Assembly (NCBI RefSeq): GCF_900168125.1
Contig: NZ_FUZF01000006.1
Coordinates: 137,482 to 201,481 of the forward strand
DNA: 64,000 bases
Reading direction: 5' to 3'
Source of the DNA: Sphingobacterium nematocida
GTDB lineage: Bacteria > Bacteroidota > Bacteroidia > Sphingobacteriales > Sphingobacteriaceae
The position numbers were made by a program, and so were the translations under genes. The notes beneath the pieces are model-generated. The model did not search any database. It was given only the letters and a program-made list of their open reading frames with translations, and was not told the DNA's origin. Shown here one piece after another: positions 43,443 to 49,879 of the stretch; position 1 is the stretch's first letter, and each line of letters opens with the position of its first letter.

Positions 43443-44167
43443 TGCCTAAGATAATAGTAATTATATTTTTTTTAATATTGGCACAGGGGACCTATGCCCA
43501 AATAGATTCTACCCGTGTGCTTAGGGACTCAACAAAGCTGGCTTTGGACAGTATTGCTCCACAGGATTCGGTAAAAAAGGAAACAAGGAAGGAGCGTAAA
43601 GAGCGAGAAAAAGCTGAAAAGGAGCGCGCCAAATATTATTACAAGGATATTCTTAAAGATTCGACACGATTGGCCATCGAAGAGATCTCTCGAGTGGCCT
43701 GGCGAAGATCGGCTATAGCACCTGGTTGGGGACAGATAACGAATGGTGGTCGTTGGGTATGGGTCAAGTTGCCCATTATTTATGGTGGTTTTATAACAGC
43801 CTATTTCGTGTTTGATTACTGGAACTATTATTATAAGATGTTTGCCAAAGAGGCCGCTTATCGGATCGACAATGGAGATGATAAACAAAACTTGGATTTG
43901 CAGAATTACAGTACTACAGGTTTAATTCAGCAAAAAGATAATTTTAGGCGAAATCGTGATATGACAGTCATAATTACCGCGGTATGGTGGGCGGGCAATG
44001 TAATAGAAGCATATACCGATTCCATGCTGCGCAACCGATATAATATAGGTGATGACCTAACGGTCAAAATCAATCCGACATTTATGCCTACCCCGACATT
44101 GGCTTATCAACCTAATTTTGCAAATTATTTTACCCCCGGCATCAAATTGACATTTGCGATTAAATAA
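43442..44167 (+). CDS. DUF5683 membrane protein
   Basis: This 241-residue protein has a signal peptide (about residues 1-19 ending in TYAQ), a charged Lys/Arg/Glu-rich stretch (about 45-65) and the DUF5683 core WRRSAIAPGWGQITNGGRWVWVKLPIIYGG with hydrophobic segments at about 95-125 and 170-190. It overlaps parB by one base (TAATG) and is followed by dapB after 35 bases. The family is conserved behind parB in Bacteroidota but its function is unknown. The mostly beta-rich C-terminus ending in LTFAIK suggests association with the outer envelope. Confidence 0.88.
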   Translation: MPKIIVIIFFLILAQGTYAQIDSTRVLRDSTKLALDSIAPQDSVKKETRKERKEREKAEKERAKYYYKDILKDSTRLAIEEISRVAWRRSAIAPGWGQITNGGRWVWVKLPIIYGGFITAYFVFDYWNYYYKMFAKEAAYRIDNGDDKQNLDLQNYSTTGLIQQKDNFRRNRDMTVIITAVWWAGNVIEAYTDSMLRNRYNIGDDLTVKINPTFMPTPTLAYQPNFANYFTPGIKLTFAIK

Positions 44168-44202
44168 TAAATGTTAATTTGGCAATTATTAAACTATAAG
44201 AT

Positions 44203-44946
44203 ATGAAGATCGTTTTACTTGGTTATGGAAAAATGGGGCAACTTATTGAGAAGTTTGCACTCAAGCGAGGTCATGAAGTCGTACTTATCGTAGATGCCAA
44301 TAATAGAGATAGTATCGGTGTAGAGGATCTTGAAGGAGCAGACGTTGCTATTGATTTCAGTACACCAGAAGCCGCATTGTCCAATATTAGTTTGTGTTTT
44401 GAATCAAACTTGCCCATCGTAGTAGGTACTACGGGATGGTATGAGCATATGCAAGAAGTTAAGGATACTTGCCTTGAGGCAGAACAAGCTCTTTTATACG
44501 GATCTAACTTTAGTATAGGCGTAAATGTCTTCTTTCATATCAACAGGCTTTTGGCTCGCGCTATGGATCCTTATAAGCAATATGATGTACAGGTTGAAGA
44601 GATTCATCATATTCACAAATTGGATGCGCCTAGCGGGACGGCTATTACCATCGCCGAAGGGATTCTTGATAATTATACATCAAAATCTTCATGGGTGAAT
44701 GAGGTGGTGGGAGCTGAGAATGATGTAATTAATAAACCTGACGAGTTATTGATCGAAAGTCTCCGTATCGAAGAGGTTCCCGGCACACATACTGTGCTAT
44801 ATAGTTCTGAAGTAGATCAGATCGAATTCAAACATACGGCACACAATAGAGACGGTTTTGCTTTAGGTGCTGTCGTGGCAGCAGAGTGGTTGGAGGGACG
44901 TAAAGGTTTCTTTCAAGTTACTGAGATTTTTGATTTTAATAAATAA
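44203..44946 (+). CDS. dapB: 4-Hydroxy-tetrahydrodipicolinate reductase
   Basis: This 247-residue cytoplasmic enzyme of the diaminopimelate/lysine pathway reduces the product of DapA with NAD(P)H. It shows the nucleotide-binding loop LGYGKMGQLIE (residues 5-15), DFSTPEAAL, VVGTTGW and the catalytic signature EIHHIHKLDAPSGTA, where the His pair and Lys bind substrate. The length is slightly below that of E. coli DapB (273), as is usual in Bacteroidota. It supplies meso-diaminopimelate for peptidoglycan. It follows the DUF5683 gene by 35 bases in what looks like one operon with parA-parB and lepB. Confidence 0.96.
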   Translation: MKIVLLGYGKMGQLIEKFALKRGHEVVLIVDANNRDSIGVEDLEGADVAIDFSTPEAALSNISLCFESNLPIVVGTTGWYEHMQEVKDTCLEAEQALLYGSNFSIGVNVFFHINRLLARAMDPYKQYDVQVEEIHHIHKLDAPSGTAITIAEGILDNYTSKSSWVNEVVGAENDVINKPDELLIESLRIEEVPGTHTVLYSSEVDQIEFKHTAHNRDGFALGAVVAAEWLEGRKGFFQVTEIFDFNK

Positions 44947-45054
44947 TAATAAGTACTGTAACATTTAAATTGAACAGTCGACATATAAGAAGTCATGATT
45001 ATAACTTTTGACTTTAGTCGGGTTTTTAATTTCTGACTTTTAAATTTTACTATT

Positions 45055-46476
45055 ATGTGGTATATCGTTTTTGGAATACTTACTGTCATCTCGCTTTATG
45101 GGCTATGGCTATTGTTTAAAAAAGCTGGTAAACAAGGCTGGGAAGCAGTGATTCCTTTTTATAGAGAATATGTCATGGCGCAGTTGGTTGGTAGACCGAC
45201 TTGGTGGATAGTCTGGCTTTTCGTACCTATTGTAAATATTTTCATATTTTATGGTTTTTACCTGGATCTGATTAAAGCATTTGGCAAGCGTCGTTTTTGG
45301 GAAAATGCAGCAGCAGTTCTTGTTCCGTTTATAGTTCTTCCGATGTGGGGTAGAGATCCTGCAGTTAAGTATTTAGGGCAACCCAATACCGAAGAGTTCA
45401 AGAAGAAATACCCTTACAAGAAATCTGTAACCCGGGAATGGGCCGATGCGATCATCTTTGCTACTGTAGCGGCATCATTAATTCGAGGTTTTCTAATTGA
45501 AGCTTATATGATCCCTACGGGTTCCATGGAGCGCAGTCTTTTAGTTGGTGACTTTCTGTTTGTTAGCAAGTTGAATTATGGACCTCGTGTTCCTAATACC
45601 CCGTTGGCATTTCCTTTTGCACATCATACGATGCCTATAACGGGCGGTAAAGCTTATTCCGAATTAATCAAAATTCCATATAAGAGATTGCCTGGCTTTG
45701 AGAATATCGAACGTAATGATGTGGTTGTCTTCAATTTTCCGATGGAAGCAGATGCCCCTTACAATAGGCCTGTCGACAAAAGGGAGAATTATATCAAACG
45801 TGCTGTAGGGAAACCTGGTGATGTCGTTGAGATGAAAGGAGGACATTTGGTTGTGAATGGTAAAACAGGCTTTGATTCTGATGATGTACAGTCTGCTTAT
45901 ATTGTGTACACCGACGAACGTGGACTTGATCCAGATATTTTGGTGGACAAGCGTTTTGAGTATATGGCGTTGCCAGATGAAAATGGGCGTATCGTTGCTT
46001 ACCTTTTACATGTTACCAAAGAAGAAATACAGCAAGTCAAAGGCTGGTCTAATGTGACCGAAGTAACGCCTTACAATAATGACAGTGCTGCCTTTCCAAA
46101 AGACAATCAATATAACTGGAACTTTCATAATTTTGGCCCCTTAACTGTTCCTAAGAAAGGGGATGTTGTTCAAATTAATGATCTTACATATCCGATTTAT
46201 CAACGTTTGATTACGGTATACGAAGGGAATACACTTGAAAAACGCGCTGATGGTTTTTATATTAATGGAATTAAGGAGGCTAGTTATACCATTAAGATGG
46301 ACTACTATTGGATGATGGGAGACAACCGTGATAACTCTTTGGATTCTCGTGATTTTGGGTTTGTTCCGGAAGATCATGTGGTAGGGAAGGCGTTGTTTAC
46401 CTGGTTGAGCTGGGATAAAGATGGAACTTTCTTCTCGAAGATTCGCTGGAATCGAATTTTTAGAGGAATAAAATAA
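45055..46476 (+). CDS. lepB: Signal peptidase I with N-terminal membrane domain
   Basis: This 473-residue enzyme removes signal peptides from exported proteins. Residues 1-110 form an extra membrane domain of the DUF5684 kind (several hydrophobic helices with GWEAVIPFYREYV and VPIVNIFIFYGFYLDLIKAFGK). A further helix at about 130-150 anchors the catalytic domain, where Ser157 (in PTGSMERSL) and Lys248 (in YIKRAVGKPGD) form the serine-lysine dyad; MGDNRDNSLDSRDFGFVPEDHVVGKA lies near residue 425. A long insertion (about 275-395) separates the dyad region from the C-terminal box, as in other Bacteroidota signal peptidases. It ends at a bidirectional terminator facing pdxJ. Confidence 0.95.
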   Translation: MWYIVFGILTVISLYGLWLLFKKAGKQGWEAVIPFYREYVMAQLVGRPTWWIVWLFVPIVNIFIFYGFYLDLIKAFGKRRFWENAAAVLVPFIVLPMWGRDPAVKYLGQPNTEEFKKKYPYKKSVTREWADAIIFATVAASLIRGFLIEAYMIPTGSMERSLLVGDFLFVSKLNYGPRVPNTPLAFPFAHHTMPITGGKAYSELIKIPYKRLPGFENIERNDVVVFNFPMEADAPYNRPVDKRENYIKRAVGKPGDVVEMKGGHLVVNGKTGFDSDDVQSAYIVYTDERGLDPDILVDKRFEYMALPDENGRIVAYLLHVTKEEIQQVKGWSNVTEVTPYNNDSAAFPKDNQYNWNFHNFGPLTVPKKGDVVQINDLTYPIYQRLITVYEGNTLEKRADGFYINGIKEASYTIKMDYYWMMGDNRDNSLDSRDFGFVPEDHVVGKALFTWLSWDKDGTFFSKIRWNRIFRGIK

Positions 46477-46497
46477 GAGTAAAAAAGTAAATGTATA

Positions 46498-46540
46498 AAG
46501 AAAGCCCTAAGTAGACCTATTTACTTAGGGCTTTCTTTTC
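46498..46540. terminator. Bidirectional terminator between lepB and pdxJ
   Basis: A 16-bp perfect stem (AAGAAAGCCCTAAGTA / TACTTAGGGCTTTCTT) with an 8-base loop has T-rich flanks on one side and A-rich flanks on the other, serving both convergent genes. Confidence 0.9.
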
Positions 46541-46559
46541 TGAATGTCTGTATTATTGA

Positions 46560-46626
46560 TTCTAATTTACGTTTCAAGGCATCAATGAACTCTCTTCGTT
46601 CGGTTCAATGGAATCATGAAAGTTTT
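46560..46626 (-). repeat. Diverged inverted copy (copy C) of the 81-bp repeat
   Basis: Read on the minus strand, this starts with AAACTTTCATGATTCCATTG and, after a small gap, GTTCATTGATGCCTTGAAAC, which parallel blocks one and two of copies A and B. The third block is not recognisable. It lies 20 bases after the pdxJ stop, so pdxJ is flanked by this copy and by copy B in opposite orientation. Confidence 0.5.
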
Positions 46627-46645
46627 ATGGGGTAGTAGCATGTAT

Positions 46646-47365
46646 TTAGGCTTTTAATGCGGCCAAATATCGCTTTATGGTTTCTTCGAGACCGAGATAA
46701 AGAGCGTCTGCAATCAATGCATGTCCGATGCTCACCTCTAGTAATTCGGGAATGTGTTGATTAAAGTAAGCTAAGTTGTTTAGGTCTAGGTCATGACCTG
46801 CATTTAACCCTAAGCCGAGCTCGCGTGCTTTTACTGCTGCTTGATAATACGGTGCGATAGCCTTTTCCTTATCGAACCCAAATTCGGCCGCATAAGCTTC
46901 TGTGTACAATTCGACACGATCAGTGCCTGTTTCTGCCGCCCCTTCAATCATTTCCACTATAGGGTCTACAAATATCGAAACTCGAATTCCTTCTTTTTGG
47001 AATAGACTAACCATGTTTTTAAGGTAATCTTTATGTTTTAAGGTATCCCAACCATGATTAGAAGTTATTTGTCCCAAGACATCGGGTACCAAGGTAACCT
47101 GTGTAGGTTTGTTGGCTAATACTAGGTCTATAAATTTCTGTTCCTGACAGTTACCTTCGATATTAAATTCCGTTTTGATTTCAGCTTTAAGGTCATATAC
47201 ATCCTGATAACGGATGTGTCTTTCATCTGGGCGAGGATGCACTGTGATGCCTTCTGCTCCGAATCGTTCTGCCGCCAGTGCTGCTGCCAGGACATTTGGT
47301 GTGTTGCCTCCACGAGAATTACGAAGGGTAGCCACTTTATTGATGTTTACAGATAATTTTGTCAT
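46646..47365 (-). CDS. pdxJ: Pyridoxine 5'-phosphate synthase
   Basis: PdxJ joins 1-deoxyxylulose-5-phosphate and 3-amino-2-oxopropyl phosphate into pyridoxine-5-phosphate (vitamin B6). The family start [19 protein letters not shown] is present, followed by [45 protein letters not shown] and [14 protein letters not shown]; these carry the catalytic Glu, His and phosphate-binding residues of the TIM barrel. I chose the ATG at 47365, where homologues begin; 47374 adds three residues. The length of 239 residues is normal. It is a single gene convergent with lepB and flanked by inverted repeat copies. Confidence 0.96.
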   Translation of the reverse strand: MTKLSVNINKVATLRNSRGGNTPNVLAAALAAERFGAEGITVHPRPDERHIRYQDVYDLKAEIKTEFNIEGNCQEQKFIDLVLANKPTQVTLVPDVLGQITSNHGWDTLKHKDYLKNMVSLFQKEGIRVSIFVDPIVEMIEGAAETGTDRVELYTEAYAAEFGFDKEKAIAPYYQAAVKARELGLGLNAGHDLDLNNLAYFNQHIPELLEVSIGHALIADALYLGLEETIKRYLAALKA

Positions 47366-47445
47366 GTTTAGCATATTATTAGGTAAAGATAGTTAAAATC
47401 AAATTAATACCTTTTAGACGTAATTATGGAGACTGTTTTTAGTAA

Positions 47446-47526
47446 AAACTTTCATGATGCCTTTGGATCAGCAACAGACATGAAAGTTCTTGATGGCCTT
47501 TGAAAACAGACACTTTCAGAAAAAAG
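47446..47526 (+). repeat. 81-bp dispersed repeat, copy B
   Basis: It aligns without gaps to 3532-3612; conserved blocks are AAACTTTCATGAT, ATGAAAGTTCTTGATG and ACTTTCAGAAAAAAG, with the variable parts between them. It lies about 80 bases upstream of the pdxJ start codon on the opposite strand and forms, with copy C, an inverted pair around pdxJ. Confidence 0.7.
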
Positions 47527-47575
47527 GAAGGTTACATTTAGACACATTTATTGTCGCTCTAGCCGCGACATGGCT

Positions 47576-47867
47576 CATACTTTTGTCTTGCCAAAAGTAT
47601 GCAAAAGCGTGTCGCTGTACCGTATCGGCACAATGATTTACCATTCCTGCTAGCGCCGATCCGCTAAGGCGACTTAATCTAAAGTATACGTATACGCCAT
47701 CCAGACAATTCCTTAATTAACTATTAGCAAAACTAATACAAACCTCAAAACGTACATTTTAGCTAAATCTCGCCTGTGAAGATTTTGGCATTAGTAGGTG
47801 GAAGCCCTACCCTTACAGCCAAAATGTTCGAGCGAGGAGTTTTGGTTACTTTTGCTCCAAAAGTAAC
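47576..47867. repeat. Repeat-rich intergenic stretch with two ACTTTTG/CAAAAGT hairpins
   Basis: The roughly 660-base gap between pdxJ and the cyclase gene contains, besides copy B, two perfect 10-bp hairpins: CATACTTTTG/CAAAAGTATG (47576-47601) and GTTACTTTTG/CAAAAGTAAC (47845-47867). They share the core ACTTTTG/CAAAAGT and bracket about 240 bases that include a 12-base palindrome GTATACGTATAC (47684-47695). A 43-codon frame at 47824-47955 runs through the second hairpin and looks repeat-derived. No convincing gene is present. Confidence 0.6.
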
Positions 47868-48023
47868 ATGCCCTGCGCCGGCAGAGAGGCGCATAAAAAA
47901 ACTCCAATTAAAACCAACTAATTTCATTATATGCCGATCTAGAAGACTAAATTGAGGTATTACGTTTATAAAACTATGAAAGAGAGATAAATCTTAGTAT
48001 TAATTTTTTAAATTGCATTATAA

Positions 48024-48818
48024 ATGGAAGGACTAAGCTTTAATCTACTCGAAGGGTTCCGATTACTGGATATTATAGATATCTTTTTAGTGGCCGTCAT
48101 CGTGTATTACGTCTACAGTTTAATAAAGGGTACTATTGCTGTTAATATCCTGTTGGGGGTAGCCCTATTCTACGGGATCTATTTGGTGGTGAAGCAATTG
48201 GAGATGCGCCTATTGACAGAAATATTCGGTGGATTTATTTCTGTAGGATCAATTGCATTAATTGTAGTCTTCCAGCAAGAGATAAGACGCTTTCTGTTAC
48301 ATATTGGTAAGAATATCTCGATGCGCCGTAAGAAGTTTTTTTGGACATTTCTAGGGGCTAAGAAGACCGCTCAACAGGATCATTCCGAAAAGATAAAACC
48401 TATTGTTGATGCCTGTAGGAGCATGTCTAGATCACGTACCGGAGCCTTATTGGTGTTTTCTAAGTATTTTGATGAAGAGTATTACCAATCCAGCGGCGAG
48501 TATATAGATGCTCCGGTATCGAAGCGATTGCTGGAGAGTATTTTCTTTAAAAATAGTCCGTTGCATGATGGTGCTGTCGTTATCGTAGATTTTCGGGTGA
48601 TGACCGCTAGTTCGGTGTTGCCACTCTCCGATAGTGAGGATCTTCCACCTCAGTTTGGGTTAAGACACCGTGCTGCTATCGGTGTGACCGAGGTATCGGA
48701 GGCCGTTGCCGTTATTGTTTCTGAAGAAACAGGCGAGATTTCCTTTGCCAAAGACGGAAATGTAAATATGAATCTCAGTCCAGAAGAATTGGAAGATCTC
48801 TTGAAAGAAGAGTTGTAA
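48024..48818 (+). CDS. dacA: Diadenylate cyclase (CdaA/DacA type)
   Basis: This 264-residue membrane protein makes the second messenger cyclic di-AMP from two ATP. Three hydrophobic helices occupy about residues 15-35, 38-58 and 65-90. The DAC domain covers about 115-255 with the two signature motifs LHDGAVVIV (DGA) and GLRHRAAIG (RHR), both intact. This is the usual CdaA architecture without a partner domain. Its upstream region is the repeat-rich gap, so its promoter must lie within the 150 bases after the second hairpin; none is clear. The next gene, DUF1338, is 146 bases away after a weak terminator. Confidence 0.95.
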   Translation: MEGLSFNLLEGFRLLDIIDIFLVAVIVYYVYSLIKGTIAVNILLGVALFYGIYLVVKQLEMRLLTEIFGGFISVGSIALIVVFQQEIRRFLLHIGKNISMRRKKFFWTFLGAKKTAQQDHSEKIKPIVDACRSMSRSRTGALLVFSKYFDEEYYQSSGEYIDAPVSKRLLESIFFKNSPLHDGAVVIVDFRVMTASSVLPLSDSEDLPPQFGLRHRAAIGVTEVSEAVAVIVSEETGEISFAKDGNVNMNLSPEELEDLLKEEL

Positions 48819-48885
48819 TAGTTCGTTGTTTTGGATTGTTTTTAGAATATTTTTCTGCATAAACTTATTTGCTGTGATTTTTATT

Positions 48886-48912
48886 CGACAAAATTCGTGT
48901 TGTCGTGTTTTA
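48886..48912 (+). terminator. Weak terminator candidate after dacA
   Basis: A 6-bp stem (CGACAA / TTGTCG) with an 8-base loop is followed by TGTTTTATT. It is modest in stability. Confidence 0.45.
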
Positions 48913-48964
48913 TTGAAATCTATTTCCTAAATTTACTATAGTATAAACTTTAAATTTTGATCGT

Positions 48965-49873
48965 ATGCATTTTGATGAAAATAAGCCTCTCGATGTCGTC
49001 TTGAATGATTTATTTGATCATTACAGAGCCCATGTTTCGGACGTTAATAAGATTACCGACGCTTTATTGGCAAAAGGGGTGATCGGATCGCAGGAAGATA
49101 TTGTCAATGATCATATTGCCTTTCGTACGCTAGGGGTACCCCATCTAGGAATTAAATCCTTTGAGAAGATATTCTTAGCATTTGGTTATGAAAAAAGAGA
49201 TTATTATTATTTTGAAGGTAAGAAATTAGATGCATATTGGTTCTCTCCCCCCCAAGAAGGATACCCGCGTATATTTGTTTCCGAATTACGTGTACAGGAT
49301 CTGAGTTCGAAGGCGCAAGAGATAATCCATAAGTATACTTCTTCTATTGTTGAGGATCCTGTCGACGCTATCAATCTGGAAAATGGTCAAGAAGTTGCCG
49401 ATTTCCTTCAAAAGCCATTATGGGATTTACCGACTTCGACAGATTATCAAGCTTTACTAGCGGAGAGCGAATATGCTGCCTGGGTGATTTACAACCGATA
49501 CTACTTAAACCACTATACCATCAGTATTCATGAGTTAAAAGATGGTTATAATACTTTAGAGGAGTTTAATTCTTTTTTGACGAGTATCGGAGTGAAGCTT
49601 AATAACTCCGGCGGCGTGATCAAGACTAGCGATGACGGTTTGTTAAGACAGAGTAGTACTGTGTCTGCATTGTATAAAGCGCTTTTCGCAGATGGACAAG
49701 AGTTGGAGATAGCGGGGAGCTATGTGGAGTTTGCCGAGCGAAGTATATTGCCCGAGTTCACTCATTTAGCTAAATCTGAAATTGGTGTCAAACACAGAAG
49801 AGATGGTTTTGAAACCAATAATGCAGATAAAATTTTTGAAAGCACATATACTACGCAAATTAAAGGGGCATAA
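48965..49873 (+). CDS. DUF1338 protein, 2-oxoadipate dioxygenase/decarboxylase-like (HglS family)
   Basis: This is a 302-residue DUF1338 protein. The characterised member HglS (YdcJ) of Pseudomonas putida is a non-haem iron enzyme that converts 2-oxoadipate into D-2-hydroxyglutarate in lysine breakdown. Candidate metal ligands are His50 in NDHIAFRTLG, His183 in LNHYTISIHEL and Glu255 in GSYVEFAER; Arg54 is at the position of the substrate-binding Arg. It is shorter than Pseudomonas HglS (about 460 residues). The next gene, 6 bases later, is a FAD/4Fe-4S protein of the kind that oxidises D-2-hydroxyglutarate, which strongly suggests a two-step module. Confidence 0.85.
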   Translation: MHFDENKPLDVVLNDLFDHYRAHVSDVNKITDALLAKGVIGSQEDIVNDHIAFRTLGVPHLGIKSFEKIFLAFGYEKRDYYYFEGKKLDAYWFSPPQEGYPRIFVSELRVQDLSSKAQEIIHKYTSSIVEDPVDAINLENGQEVADFLQKPLWDLPTSTDYQALLAESEYAAWVIYNRYYLNHYTISIHELKDGYNTLEEFNSFLTSIGVKLNNSGGVIKTSDDGLLRQSSTVSALYKALFADGQELEIAGSYVEFAERSILPEFTHLAKSEIGVKHRRDGFETNNADKIFESTYTTQIKGA

Positions 49874-49879
49874 GAAAAC

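Noticed and set aside
47684..47695. GTATACGTATAC palindrome as a possible operator
   Set aside because: Single 12-base palindrome in repeat-rich DNA, far from the dacA start and on its own too weak to call; noted only as part of the repeat region.
47824..47955. 43-codon frame through the second ACTTTTG hairpin
   Set aside because: It coincides with a palindromic repeat; such frames arise from the repeat sequence and I see no protein family in it.
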